Of a DNA stretch of 64,000 nucleotides, positions 52,415-62,049 are shown one piece after another (positions within the stretch are counted from its first letter, which is position 1; each line of letters opens with the position of its first letter). Location of the stretch: assembly GCF_021378075.1 (NCBI RefSeq), contig NZ_JAJUOS010000006.1, positions 161,905 to 225,904 on the forward strand, given 5' to 3'. The position numbers and the translations under genes were made by a program. A model generated the notes under the pieces. It was not told the origin of the DNA, ran no database searches, and saw only the letters and a program-made list of their open reading frames with translations. Origin of the DNA: Rhodobacter flavimaris. Its GTDB lineage: Bacteria; Pseudomonadota; Alphaproteobacteria; Rhodobacterales; Rhodobacteraceae.

Positions 52415-54274
52415 TCAGGCGGCCATTCCGGCAACAGGCGCAGGGCGAATCCGCAAGGCCCGTAGCGCATTCAGAATCGCCAGAACGTCGATCACTTCCT
52501 GGATCAACGCACCTTCGACAGGCGTCAGATAACCAAGCGCCGCCGCGACCATCCCCAAGACCGACAGCCCGATTCCCATGAAGACACTCTGGATCGCAAT
52601 GCCACGCGCCCCGCGCGCGATCTCAAGCCCCGGCCGCAGCCGGTCGATACTATCGACCAGAAGCACCACATCCGCCGCCTCGGCCGAGGCCGCCGCACCG
52701 CGCGCCCCCATCGCGATGCCGACATTTGCCGCAGCCAAAGCGGGCGCGTCATTGACCCCGTCGCCAACCATGGCCACTGCGCCATCCTTGCGCTCGCTTA
52801 ACACCAGAAGCACCTTCTGATCGGGCGTCAGCCCGGCGCGCAGACCGTCAAGGCCCAGCCCCTCGGTCACGCGCTCGGCCACATCGGCACGATCCCCCGT
52901 GGCCAGAAGGATGCGCGATACGCCAAGCGCGCGCAGCGCATCGAGCATCTCGCGTGCGCCCTCGCGCAGCGGGTCGGCCATGATCAGGTGACCCGCCAGA
53001 TGCCCATCGACCGAAAGCGCCACAAGAACCGCGCCCGCCATCAGCCCATTGTCCGGCAGGGCGCCATCGCCCACCCGCTCGGTCACGAAACGATCGCCGC
53101 CGACCAGAACGTGCCGCCCGTCGACATGACCCAGAACGCCCTCGCCCGGGATCTCGGCAACCTCGGTCGGCAGCGACAGCGCCAAGCCACGCTCGCGCGC
53201 AGCCTGCACCAGTGCCTGTGCCACCGGGTGCTGCGAGGCCTGATCGAGCGAGGCCGCGAGCCGCAGGATCTCATCTTCCTCCAGCGTGCCGCGGCTTTGC
53301 ACGGCAACGATACGCGGGCGCCCCTCGGTCAGGGTGCCGGTCTTGTCGAGGATCAGCGTGCGGATCTGGGCCAGCATCTCAAGCGGCTTGGCGCCCTTGA
53401 TCAACACGCCGTAATGCGCCGCCCGCGACAGCCCCGCGACCAACGCGACTGGCACCGCCAGGATCAGCGGACAGGGTGTTGCCACAACCAGAACCGCAAC
53501 GGCGCGGATCGGATCGCCGGTCAGCCACCACGCCAGCCCCGCCAGCACCAGCGTCACCGCCAGAAAGCCAAGCGACCAGCGGTCGGCCAGCCGCGCCATC
53601 GGCGCCTTGGAACGCTGCGCCTCTTCGACAAGCCGCACGATCCCGGCATAGGTGCTTTGCGCGGCGATCCGCGTGGCCTGCAGCTCGAACGCCTCGCCGG
53701 CATTGGTCGAACCGCTCATGACCTCGGCCCCGGCGGCGGCGCGCACGGGCAGCGATTCCCCGGTGAGGGCCGAGGTGTCGAGCATCGCCATATCCGACAA
53801 GAGCGTGCCATCGACAGGCGCAACCTCGCCCTGCCGGATCAGCAGCCGGTCGCCCGGAACGATGGCATCCAGAGGAACGACCTCAAGCTTGCCATCGCTT
53901 AGCCGGGTGGCGCTGCGCGGCACGCGCGACAGCAGATCGTGCATCTCGCGGCGGGCGCGCCCTGCGGCATAGCTTTCCAGAAAGGTGCCGCCCGCATACA
54001 TCACGCCCACGACGGCGGCGGCGAGCGTCTCGCCGAAGATCAGCGCGGAAGACATCGACAGCGCCGCAACGATATCGAGGCCGAACTCACCCCGCCGCAA
54101 GCCGTCTGCAATCTCGAAGACCAGTGCCGCCAGAACCGGCGCGACGCCCGCCGCCCAGACCCATCGCGCGGGCGCCTCCTGCCCGCTGAAGTGCAGCAAA
54201 AGCCCCAAGCAAAGCCCCGCCAGCGCAACCGCGATCAGCGCCTTCTTGCCGCGATCCCCCGAGAGCATTTCCAT
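52415..54274 (-). CDS. P1B-type metal-transporting ATPase with TPCP motif
   Basis: This 619-residue heavy-metal ATPase has phosphorylation motif DKTGTLTEG, actuator SALTGESLPV, ATP-binding QHPVAQALVQ and hinge MVGDGVNDAPALAAA. The membrane metal site reads ATPCPLILAVP instead of CPC or SPC, and the last helix region carries QEVIDVLAILNALR, the pair reported for the P1B-5-like group. There is no N-terminal CxxC domain and no C-terminal haemerythrin. The metal may be nickel, iron or another; it cannot be fixed from sequence. It follows the HlyD-type gene by 15 bp. Confidence 0.86.
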   Translation of the reverse strand: MEMLSGDRGKKALIAVALAGLCLGLLLHFSGQEAPARWVWAAGVAPVLAALVFEIADGLRRGEFGLDIVAALSMSSALIFGETLAAAVVGVMYAGGTFLESYAAGRARREMHDLLSRVPRSATRLSDGKLEVVPLDAIVPGDRLLIRQGEVAPVDGTLLSDMAMLDTSALTGESLPVRAAAGAEVMSGSTNAGEAFELQATRIAAQSTYAGIVRLVEEAQRSKAPMARLADRWSLGFLAVTLVLAGLAWWLTGDPIRAVAVLVVATPCPLILAVPVALVAGLSRAAHYGVLIKGAKPLEMLAQIRTLILDKTGTLTEGRPRIVAVQSRGTLEEDEILRLAASLDQASQHPVAQALVQAARERGLALSLPTEVAEIPGEGVLGHVDGRHVLVGGDRFVTERVGDGALPDNGLMAGAVLVALSVDGHLAGHLIMADPLREGAREMLDALRALGVSRILLATGDRADVAERVTEGLGLDGLRAGLTPDQKVLLVLSERKDGAVAMVGDGVNDAPALAAANVGIAMGARGAAASAEAADVVLLVDSIDRLRPGLEIARGARGIAIQSVFMGIGLSVLGMVAAALGYLTPVEGALIQEVIDVLAILNALRALRIRPAPVAGMAA

Positions 54275-54289
54275 CGGCTCACTCCGCGC

Positions 54290-55582
54290 TCATTCTTCGC
54301 GCAACGCGTAAGACATGTAATCGGCAATCGGCTTGAGCAGGAACGAGGCGGGCGTGCGCGCCGAGGTCTGGATGAAGGCCTCCAGCGGCATCCCGGGTTG
54401 CAGCCCGAAGCCATCCAGCGCCGCACGGCTTTCCTCGGCGATGGTCAGTTCGGCCGTGTAGAAGACCGCGCCGCTTTGCGGATCGCTGACCGTATCGGCC
54501 GAGACGCTGCGCAACACGCCCGAAAAGCTAGGCGTCGTGCGACTATCAAAATTAGGGAAACGCAGCAGCGCGCCCTGTCCCGGTTGCAACCGGTCCACCT
54601 GGCGCGGGTCGATGCGCAGCACGAAGATCAGCGGCGTATCGGCCGGGACAATGGTGGCGATGTCGCTGCCCGGCGCAATGACCCCGCCGATGGTGTAGAC
54701 CTTCAGGTCCAGCACGCGCCCGGTCATCGGCGCCCGCAGGATCAGGCGCGATAGCGCGGTCTCGATCACCCGCAGGTTCTCGCGCAGCTCGATCTCGCGC
54801 GGCTCAAGCGTGCGTAACTCGTTCTGCGCCTCTTCCCGCCGCGCGGCAGACAGACGCAGGGCCTCGATCTCATACCCGGCGCGGGCGCTGTTGATCTCGG
54901 CCACCGAGGCCTGAAGGCGCCCGATCTGACCCTCAAGACTTGCGGCCTCGCGCTGCAATGCCGAGACCTGACGGAACTGCGTCAACCCGCGTTCATAGAG
55001 CGATTGCTGATCGGCAAGTTCCTTTTCGATCAGGTTCAGCTGCGTTTCACCCGCCGCAATCTCACGCCCGAAACCTTCGATCTGCGCCTGCGCCTGCAAT
55101 TTGCGCTCCTCAAGCTGCGCGAGGGTCTGGGCCATGGTGTCGCGACGCGAGGCGAAAAGCGCGGTTTCCGAGGCCAGAACCCGCGCCACCTCGGCATCCG
55201 CCGCGGCGACATCGCGCAACTCGCCGCGATAGTCGGGGGCGTCCGCATCCAGCACCTCGGCGCTCAGCCGGTCGATCCGGGCGAGCGTCTCGAAAAGGCC
55301 GCGACGCAGCAGCAACTGGCGTGCCTCAAGCTCGGTCCCGTCCAGACGGATCAGGGGCGCGCCGGCCTCGACCAGATCGCCGTCGCGGATCTCGATCGCG
55401 GCAACAAGACCACCGTCGGGGTGTTGCACGGTCTGGCGCCGGGCCTCGACCTCGACCTGCCCCATAGCAACGACCGCGCCGTTGATCTCGGTCGCGACGG
55501 ACCAGGCCGCGAACCCGCCGATGCCGAGCAGGATGGTCAGAAGGCCGACGGTGATGAGGCGCGTGGTGGACCAGGTCATCAA
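54290..55582 (-). CDS. HlyD/PrtE-type membrane fusion protein of type I secretion
   Basis: This 430-residue adaptor has one N-terminal TM helix (TVGLLTILLGIGGFAAWS), a beta-barrel/lipoyl part starting VMAMGQVEVEARRQTVQHPDGG-like (residues 35-60, with QTVQHPDGG), and a long coiled coil (about 90-285). The C-terminal lipoyl return GRVLDLKVYTIGGVIAPG and GMPLEAFIQTSARTPASFLLKPI follow. It connects the ABC exporter to an outer-membrane TolC-like channel, which is not in the window. It overlaps the ABC gene by four bases. Confidence 0.88.
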   Translation of the reverse strand: MMTWSTTRLITVGLLTILLGIGGFAAWSVATEINGAVVAMGQVEVEARRQTVQHPDGGLVAAIEIRDGDLVEAGAPLIRLDGTELEARQLLLRRGLFETLARIDRLSAEVLDADAPDYRGELRDVAAADAEVARVLASETALFASRRDTMAQTLAQLEERKLQAQAQIEGFGREIAAGETQLNLIEKELADQQSLYERGLTQFRQVSALQREAASLEGQIGRLQASVAEINSARAGYEIEALRLSAARREEAQNELRTLEPREIELRENLRVIETALSRLILRAPMTGRVLDLKVYTIGGVIAPGSDIATIVPADTPLIFVLRIDPRQVDRLQPGQGALLRFPNFDSRTTPSFSGVLRSVSADTVSDPQSGAVFYTAELTIAEESRAALDGFGLQPGMPLEAFIQTSARTPASFLLKPIADYMSYALREE

Positions 55583-57303
55583 CCGTCCCCCTGCTTTCGG
55601 CCGGCCGCGCTGATCAGGCTTGGGCTGTTTTTGACGAAGCGGCTTAGCACCTCGTCACGCGGGCCGAAGGCGCGCATCACGCCGCCCTCGATCATCATCA
55701 CCTTGTTCGACACCGCCAGCGCCGAGGGCCGGTGCGACATTACGAAGACGATTTTCTGCGCGTCGCGCGCCGTTGCAATCGCCGCGTTCAGCGCCTGCAG
55801 GCCGGGCTCGTCCAGGCTTGAATTCGGCTCATCGAGCACCAGCACGACCGGGTCGCCATAGAAGGCGCGCGCGAGCCCGATACGCTGGCGTTGCCCGCCC
55901 GACAGCTCATTCCCGCGATCCCCGATGCGCGTGTCATAACCGTTGGGCAGGCCAAGGATCAGATCATGGGCCGAGGCCGCCTGCGCCGCCGCCACGATAT
56001 CCTCGGGCGTGGCATCGGGCTGGAAACGCGCGATATTCTGCGCCATGGTGCCCGCGAACAGCGTAACGCGCTGCGGCAGATAGCCCAGCATCAGGCCCAG
56101 CCGGTCGGGTTCGTATTGCTCAAGCGTCGCGCCGCCCAGCCGGATCTCGCCATGGGTCGGCGCCCAGAGGCCCACCAGCATCCGCGCCAGCGTCGTCTTG
56201 CCCGAGGCCGATGGGCCGATCACCGCCACCACATCGCCGCCCTGCGCGCTGAAGGTCACATTGCGCAGCAAGGGCCGCGACTGCCCCTGCGGCAGGTAGG
56301 CCGCGCCATGGGCCGAAATCAGCGCCGCCGGATCGGGCAGCGGCATCGGCGCGGGCGTCTCGGGCGCCGCGGCCAAGGCGCGATCAAGCGCGCGGGCCGA
56401 GATCAGGCCGCGCTGCATCACCGGCCACTGCCCCACCGTCTGCTCGACCGGGGCCAGCACGCGCCCAAGCAGGATCGAGGCCGCGACCATCGCCCCCGCC
56501 GTCAGTTCGTTTTGCAGCACCAGCCAGGCGCCAAGCGCCAGAACGGCCGATTGCAGCAGCAGCCGGGTCGCCCGCGTCGCCGCCGTGATCGCGCCGCCGC
56601 GATGCGCGCCGCGCAGTGTAGCCTCCAGCCCCTCTTGCCGCGCGCCCTGCCACAGATCCGACAGCGCGCCACGCATTCCAAGGGCGCGGATCGTCTCGAT
56701 CTCGTCCTCCATCATCTGCGCGCGGGCGTCGGCCTCAAGGTTGGAGCGCATGGCCACCGCCTGCTGGCGCGCCGTGACGCGCTGGTTGAACAGCGCAAGC
56801 AACAGAACCAGCGCGGTGCCGCCAAGCGCGAACCAGCCCAGAAGCGGATGGAACAGGAAGAGCATGATCAGGAAGATCGGGGTCCAAGGCAGATCGAACA
56901 GCGCCGCCAGCGCGGGCGAAGCGAAGACCGCCTGCACCTGCGCCAGATCGCGCAGCGGTCTGGTATCCCCGCGCCCGGCCAGCGCAAGCGATGCCGCCAG
57001 CGCGCGCGGGCTGAGGCTGTCGTGCAGCCGCGCACCGATCAGCGCCAGCACCCGACCCCGCACGAAGTCAAGCACGCCCATGATCAGGAACAGATAGGCC
57101 ACGATGATGAACAGCACGACCAGCGTGCTGCTGGTGCGCCCGCCGATCACCCGGTCGTAGATCTGCAACATGAAGATCGGCCCGGTCAGCATGAGCAGGT
57201 TGATGACGGCACTAAACAGCGCCACCGCCAGCAAGCTGCGCGCCGAGGACCACAGCGTCTGACGCAATTCAGACGGCGCCTGTGTCCTCGCAATTGCCAT
57301 CAT
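55579..57303 (-). CDS. PrtD-type ABC transporter of type I secretion
   Basis: This 574-residue exporter has a membrane domain at residues 20-310 and an ATPase domain with Walker A GPSASGKTTLARM, signature ELSGGQRQRIGLARA, Walker B VLVLDEPNSSLD and H-loop VMSHRPSAL. It lacks an N-terminal C39 peptidase-like domain, so it belongs to the PrtD/RTX-protein branch. It lies 118 bp after the RTX protein gene, its likely substrate. Confidence 0.9.
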   Translation of the reverse strand: MMAIARTQAPSELRQTLWSSARSLLAVALFSAVINLLMLTGPIFMLQIYDRVIGGRTSSTLVVLFIIVAYLFLIMGVLDFVRGRVLALIGARLHDSLSPRALAASLALAGRGDTRPLRDLAQVQAVFASPALAALFDLPWTPIFLIMLFLFHPLLGWFALGGTALVLLLALFNQRVTARQQAVAMRSNLEADARAQMMEDEIETIRALGMRGALSDLWQGARQEGLEATLRGAHRGGAITAATRATRLLLQSAVLALGAWLVLQNELTAGAMVAASILLGRVLAPVEQTVGQWPVMQRGLISARALDRALAAAPETPAPMPLPDPAALISAHGAAYLPQGQSRPLLRNVTFSAQGGDVVAVIGPSASGKTTLARMLVGLWAPTHGEIRLGGATLEQYEPDRLGLMLGYLPQRVTLFAGTMAQNIARFQPDATPEDIVAAAQAASAHDLILGLPNGYDTRIGDRGNELSGGQRQRIGLARAFYGDPVVLVLDEPNSSLDEPGLQALNAAIATARDAQKIVFVMSHRPSALAVSNKVMMIEGGVMRAFGPRDEVLSRFVKNSPSLISAAGRKQGDG

Positions 57304-57421
57304 GCCCTCTCTCGGCGGCCTGGTCGGTTTACTGAATCACAACACGAAACCGGCTCCAAGGTCCATCCCGCACGATGATCTGTCAAAGTCCTGAACCGAG
57401 GCTGAATCGCTCTGCGCGGAC

Positions 57422-58240
57422 TTAGGCCAGCAGAACCTGATCGTCGCTGAAGAAGGCCATCACATCCGTGCCCCATTCGATCGTGCCGCCGATGGTGATC
57501 GAGCCCATCCCGTCACCCCAACTCAGGACCGAAGCATCCTCAACACCATCGCCATCGGTGTCGACCGTTGCAAGATCGAAGAGGTCGTCGAGCTGTTCGT
57601 CGGTCAGCTCAGACAGGCCGTTCAGAACGATGGTGTCTTGCGTGTTCACGCCACTCTGGAAATCCGCGATGGTGTCGTGTCCGTCCGACGTGAGGATTGA
57701 TGTCCCGCCGTCTACGGATGGAATGTAGATCTGGTCCTCGTAATGGATCACGTTGCCGTTGCTGAGCGTGTATTGCTCTGGATCGTCGAGGTTGCCGACC
57801 AACGGATCATCACTGTCGCTTGCCACCCATTCGTAGAACGATACCACCTCATACTGTTCGATCAAGGGCGCGAGGAAACCATAGTATTCGCCATTATCGT
57901 GTTGTCCGCCAAAATACTCGTTGATGAACCCACCCATGTCGAGGCCCGGAGTCGGCACAAAAGTGCCCACGAGCGTAAAGCCCTCGCCGCTCTCGACCTT
58001 GAAATTGAAGACGAAAGTGTCCTCTCCTGGCCCGCCGATCAGCAGATCGTCGCCCGACCCGCCATTGAGGGTATCGTCGCCCGGACCACCCTTGAGCACA
58101 TCATCCCCGCCCTCGCCAAAGAGATGATCGTTGCCCGGTCGCCCCTTGATCACGTCATCGAGTTCAGTCCCGTGGATCACATCATCCGAATTCGACCCCA
58201 TCGTCGATTTCGCCGAGCGGGTATGCGCTTTCGCAGCCAT
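57422..58240 (-). CDS. RTX calcium-binding protein, likely type I secretion substrate
   Basis: This 272-residue acidic protein has four to five RTX nonapeptide repeats near the N-terminus (residues about 20-75: GNDHLFGEGGDDVLKGG, GDDTLNGGSGDDLLIGG). A unique middle region follows, then a serralysin-like DTIADFQSGVNTQDTIVLNGL. A C-terminal end of the type I signal kind (DVMAFFSDDQVLLA) is present. No classical signal peptide is seen. Repeats at the N-terminus are less usual than C-terminal ones. The ATG at 58240 follows GGGAG. Its role (adhesin, matrix or enzyme) is unknown. Confidence 0.8.
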   Translation of the reverse strand: MAAKAHTRSAKSTMGSNSDDVIHGTELDDVIKGRPGNDHLFGEGGDDVLKGGPGDDTLNGGSGDDLLIGGPGEDTFVFNFKVESGEGFTLVGTFVPTPGLDMGGFINEYFGGQHDNGEYYGFLAPLIEQYEVVSFYEWVASDSDDPLVGNLDDPEQYTLSNGNVIHYEDQIYIPSVDGGTSILTSDGHDTIADFQSGVNTQDTIVLNGLSELTDEQLDDLFDLATVDTDGDGVEDASVLSWGDGMGSITIGGTIEWGTDVMAFFSDDQVLLA

Positions 58241-58386
58241 AAGGCGGTCTCCCTGTTCGTCTCCGTTCGCTCCCGCCAGTATGCCTTAATCTTTCTTAAA
58301 GTATATCACCCTTGTCTGCCGAGTTTTCGCGCAGGGATTGCATTCACCCGGAACGCTGGATGGCAACGCCGCGGAAAACGGCGCGC

Positions 58387-59064
58387 TTAACCCATTCCGG
58401 TACGGTCGCGGCGGCGGCGGGCGCGAGCGGAATCGCTGCGCCAGCTCAACAGGGTCGCAACCCCCCAGACGCAGCAGTAAAGCCCGCCCATCGCCAGCAC
58501 ATAGCCCCCGCCGATCGGCCCGATCGCGGCGCGCTCGGCTAATTGCGAGACATGGGTCAGCGGATCGGGGTGAACCAGCAGCTTGCCCAGATATGCCGCC
58601 GTCTGAATCAGCAATATCCAAAAGTAGTTACGCCGGATGCGGCGACCAATCGCGACCCACAGCGAGACATGATAGCGCGGCGCCCAGTAATCCTCGGCCA
58701 GGGTCTTTTGCCAGCCATCCTCCATGTGCAGGTCACCATCATGCAGCATGGGGGCGAAGAAATGCGTCTCAAGCCAGCGGCAGCGCGCGCGCCAGACGTT
58801 GAAATAGCGATAGCGCCGCGCCTCCTGCATCAGGAAGAAGATGATCAGGATCCCCACGAGGATCAGCGGCAAGGGCGAGGCGGCAGGCGAGGAATAGGAG
58901 ATCGACAGCGCAATCCCGAGCGTCACCACCGCCCAGTTCGTCGTCGTATCCAGCCGCGTTCGCCAGATCGTCGAGCGATATACTTCTCCCCGGTAAAGAT
59001 GTGCAATCGCGCCAAGTTCGGCGGCGTCGAGCTTCTTGCGCTCGGCCTTATCCCCTACTTCCAT
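58387..59064 (-). CDS. DUF2270 membrane protein
   Basis: This 225-residue protein matches DUF2270: an N-terminal HLYRGEVYRSTIWRTRLDTTTNWAVVTLG, two central TM helices (about 33-73), RYRYFNVWRARCRWLETHFFAP, and a later helix near 185-205. The ATG at 59064 has GGGGAGGA upstream and is preferred over 59175. The function is unknown. It is divergent from the hydroxyacid dehydrogenase gene. Confidence 0.78.
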   Translation of the reverse strand: MEVGDKAERKKLDAAELGAIAHLYRGEVYRSTIWRTRLDTTTNWAVVTLGIALSISYSSPAASPLPLILVGILIIFFLMQEARRYRYFNVWRARCRWLETHFFAPMLHDGDLHMEDGWQKTLAEDYWAPRYHVSLWVAIGRRIRRNYFWILLIQTAAYLGKLLVHPDPLTHVSQLAERAAIGPIGGGYVLAMGGLYCCVWGVATLLSWRSDSARARRRRDRTGMG

Positions 59065-59186
59065 CGGATGTCCTCCCCTAACGTCAGGTTGCCACGGCGC
59101 CCCCGTTTCGGGCAAGAATTTTGGCTGGAATCTCAGGGGGTCCCGCGTCATTCTGGCGCCTTGCGAGCCATGCACGCGGGGCGCGA

Positions 59187-60167
59187 ATGAAGGTTCATAT
59201 CCTTGACGACTGGTTCGACACGCTGCGCCATCTTCGCAGCTTCGAGAAGCTTGTCGGCCGCGAGGTCACCGTCTGGACGGACCATTGCGCGGATATAGAA
59301 ATTCTGGCTGATCGGCTGGCGGATGCCGAAGTACTTGTGCTGTTTCGCGAACGCACGGCCGTAAACGAGGCGCTGTTGGCGCGGCTGCCCAAATTGCGCC
59401 TGATCTCGCAGCGCGGCGTCTATCCACATGTCGACGTGGCGGCCTGCACGCGGCATGGCGTTGTGCTCAGCTCGAACCAGTCCGAGGGACGGGCCTCGAC
59501 CGCTGCGGCGGAACTGACCTTTGCGCTCATTCTGGCCGGTGCGCGCCGGTTACCAGATCAGATCGCCAGCCTGCGCGCGGGCAACTGGCAATGCGGCGTG
59601 GGCCAAAGCCTCGAAGGCCGAAGGATCGGGCTTTATGGTTATGGCCGGATCGCGCAGAAGGTGGCGGACTATGCGCACGCCTTCGGCATGTCGGTCTGGT
59701 GGTGGGGCTCCGAGGCTGGACGCGCGCGCGCCGCGCAAGACGGGCAAACGGTGGCCCCCGATCGCGCGGCGTTCTTTGCCCAAAGCGATGTCGTCAGTCT
59801 GCACGTGCGGCTCAAGCCGGAAACGCGCGGCATCGTGACGGCACAGGACCTGAGCGCCATGAAACCCGGGGCAATCCTCGTCAACACGTCGCGCGCGGCA
59901 CTGTTGGCGGAAGGCGCGCTGGACGCGGCACTTGCGGCGGGGCGACCCGGCACGATCTGCCTCGATGTCTTCGACCGCGAACCGATGACCGCCCCGGTCG
60001 ATCCGCGGCTGACCCATCCCAATATAATCGCCACGCCACATATCGGCTTTGTCACCGAAGACGAGCTGGATCTGCAATTTGGCGATATCTACGACCAGAT
60101 CGCCGCCTTTAGCGCGGGGGCGCCGATCCACGTGATAAACCCCGAGGCATTGGACGCCCCCCGCTGA
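59187..60167 (+). CDS. D-2-hydroxyacid dehydrogenase family protein
   Basis: This 326-residue NAD-dependent dehydrogenase has a Rossmann motif GLYGYGRIAQKVADYA, catalytic Arg in VNTSRAALL, Glu in FDREPM and His in ATPHIGF. Helical segments fit the SerA/GhrB superfamily. The ATG at 59187 gives the normal N-terminus MKVHILDDW. The substrate is not evident. A GC hairpin overlaps the stop codon. Confidence 0.84.
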   Translation: MKVHILDDWFDTLRHLRSFEKLVGREVTVWTDHCADIEILADRLADAEVLVLFRERTAVNEALLARLPKLRLISQRGVYPHVDVAACTRHGVVLSSNQSEGRASTAAAELTFALILAGARRLPDQIASLRAGNWQCGVGQSLEGRRIGLYGYGRIAQKVADYAHAFGMSVWWWGSEAGRARAAQDGQTVAPDRAAFFAQSDVVSLHVRLKPETRGIVTAQDLSAMKPGAILVNTSRAALLAEGALDAALAAGRPGTICLDVFDREPMTAPVDPRLTHPNIIATPHIGFVTEDELDLQFGDIYDQIAAFSAGAPIHVINPEALDAPR

Positions 60168-60176
60168 GGGGGCGTC
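60153..60176. terminator. Hairpin at the end of the hydroxyacid dehydrogenase gene
   Basis: GACGCCCCC (60153-60161) pairs with GGGGGCGTC (60168-60176) around the TGA stop, between two convergent genes. There is no U-tract, so terminator function is likely but not certain. Confidence 0.55.
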
Positions 60177-60188
60177 CCTGGCTGTCGA

Positions 60189-61829
60189 TCAGCCTTGCAG
60201 GTCCAGCCCGCGCGCCTGCTCGCGCAGCACGAATTTCTGCACCTTGCCGGTCGAGGTCTTGGGCAGGTCGCAGAAGATCACCGTCTTGGGTGCCTTGAAG
60301 TGGGCCATGTTCTGGCGGCAGAAGGCGATCAGCTCAGCGTCGTTCACCGTCGCCCCGGCGCGCAGCTTGACGAAGGCGCAGGGGGTTTCACCCCAACGTT
60401 CGTGCGGGCGGGCGACCACGGCGGCCTCCATCACGTCGGGATGCTTGTAAAGCACGTCCTCGACCTCGATCGACGAGATATTCTCGCCGCCCGAGATGAT
60501 GATGTCCTTCGAGCGGTCCTTCAGTTCGATATAGCCATCGGGATGCATGACGCCTAGGTCACCCGAGGCGAACCAGCCGCCGGCAAAGGCCTCGTCGGTC
60601 GCGGTCGGGTTCTTCAGATAGCCCTTCATCACGTTATTGCCGCGCATGAAGATCTCGCCGATAGTCTGGCCGTCATGCGGCACTGGTTGCTGGGTGTCGG
60701 GATCGGCCACCATCAGCCCTTCGGCCGCGATGTTGCGCACGCCCTGTCGCGCCTTGAGACGCGCACGCTCGGCCGGGCTGTTCGCGTCCCATTCGGGATG
60801 CCAGGCGCAGGTCACGGCGGGGCCGTAGGTCTCGGTCAGGCCATAGCCATGGGTCACTTCGAAACCCATCGCTTCCATCTTCTCGATGATGATCGCGGGC
60901 GGCGGGGCGCCGCCGGTCAGCACCTTGATGCCGGTCTGCAACCCTTCCTTGAGCGCGGAATCGGCATGAACCAGCAGCGCCAGAACAACCGAGGCGCCGC
61001 AGAAATGGGTCACGCCCTCTTCCTTCATCAGGCGCAGCATCGGCTCGTCGCGCACGGCGCGCAGGCAGACCACGGTGCCCGCGGCGGCGGCGATGGTCCA
61101 GGGGAAACACCAGCCGTTGCAGTGGAACATCGGCAGGGTCCACAGGTAAACCGGCGTGTCGCCCATCTGCCAGGTCGCGATATTGGCCAGCGAGTTCAGA
61201 TGCGCGCCCCGGTAGTGATAGACCACGCCCTTGGGGTTGCCCGTCGTCCCCGAGGTGTAGTTCAGGCTGATCGCGTCCCACTCGCTCGCCGGGGGCTTCC
61301 ATTCGAAGCTCTCGGTGCCCGAGGCGACCATCTCGTCATAGGTGACCTGTCCGATACGGCGACCGCCTTCAAAGGTCGGGTCCAGAATATCGACCACGAG
61401 GATATCGCGACGGCCCGCGATATGCACGGCGCGCTCGGCCACTTCGGCGAATTCGGGATCGACGAGGAAGACCTTGGTTTCGGCGTGGTTGAGGATGAAG
61501 CCGATTGCCTCGGCATCCAGTCGCGTGTTGATCGTGTTCAGCACCGCCCCCGACATTGGCACGGAGAAATGCGCCTCGTAGATCTCGGGGATGTTGGCGG
61601 CGATGATCGAGACGGTGTCACCCGTGCCGATCCCGCGCGCGGCCAGCGCCGAGGCGAAACGGCGGCAGCGCGCGTAGGTCTCGGCCCAGGTGCGACGGAT
61701 GTCGTTGTAAACGACCGCGGTGTGGTCGGGGTAGATCCACGCGGTGCGGGCCATGAAGCTGACCGGGGTCAGCGGCACATAGTTGGCGGCGTTCTGATCA
61801 AGACCAATGTCATAGATGTTGTGCTTCAC
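60189..61829 (-). CDS. Acyl-CoA synthetase (medium-chain/DmdB-like AMP-ligase)
   Basis: This 546-residue ANL-family ligase has NYTSGTTGNPKGVVYHYRG, GYGLTETYGPA, FASGDLGVMHPDGYIELKDRSKDIIISGG and the catalytic Lys in KTSTGKVQKFVLRE. MFHCNGWCFPW places it with FadK/DmdB-like (methylmercaptopropionyl- or fatty-acyl-CoA) ligases. It starts with GTG at 61829, with GAAGGA eight bases before. Specificity cannot be assigned. The phaC gene lies upstream on the same strand. Confidence 0.86.
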   Translation of the reverse strand: MKHNIYDIGLDQNAANYVPLTPVSFMARTAWIYPDHTAVVYNDIRRTWAETYARCRRFASALAARGIGTGDTVSIIAANIPEIYEAHFSVPMSGAVLNTINTRLDAEAIGFILNHAETKVFLVDPEFAEVAERAVHIAGRRDILVVDILDPTFEGGRRIGQVTYDEMVASGTESFEWKPPASEWDAISLNYTSGTTGNPKGVVYHYRGAHLNSLANIATWQMGDTPVYLWTLPMFHCNGWCFPWTIAAAAGTVVCLRAVRDEPMLRLMKEEGVTHFCGASVVLALLVHADSALKEGLQTGIKVLTGGAPPPAIIIEKMEAMGFEVTHGYGLTETYGPAVTCAWHPEWDANSPAERARLKARQGVRNIAAEGLMVADPDTQQPVPHDGQTIGEIFMRGNNVMKGYLKNPTATDEAFAGGWFASGDLGVMHPDGYIELKDRSKDIIISGGENISSIEVEDVLYKHPDVMEAAVVARPHERWGETPCAFVKLRAGATVNDAELIAFCRQNMAHFKAPKTVIFCDLPKTSTGKVQKFVLREQARGLDLQG

Positions 61830-61962
61830 GCGAAAGTTCCTTCTGAGGCGGGCGGCATCCTCGCCGCCGCGCTGACACTTGCACCCGAGACTTCGCGTCC
61901 CGGCGGGTTGTCCGCGCGTCGGGTGCAGCCCCAGCCCCCTGGCCAGGCGTCAAGCCTCCTTG

Positions 61963-61984
61963 CGCCACCCCCAAGGGGATGGCG
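61963..61984 (-). terminator. Weak hairpin between phaC and the acyl-CoA synthetase gene
   Basis: CGCCACCCCC and GGGGATGGCG form a 9-of-10 bp stem with a 2-nt apex, 65 bp after the phaC stop. A U-tract is missing. I see nothing else in this 220-bp gap. Confidence 0.3.
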
Positions 61985-62049
61985 TTGCGCGAAATTTCTC
62001 TCGTGCGGGGGTTCGGTGACTTCAGCGCCCGTCCCGCGTCTTCCGGCCC

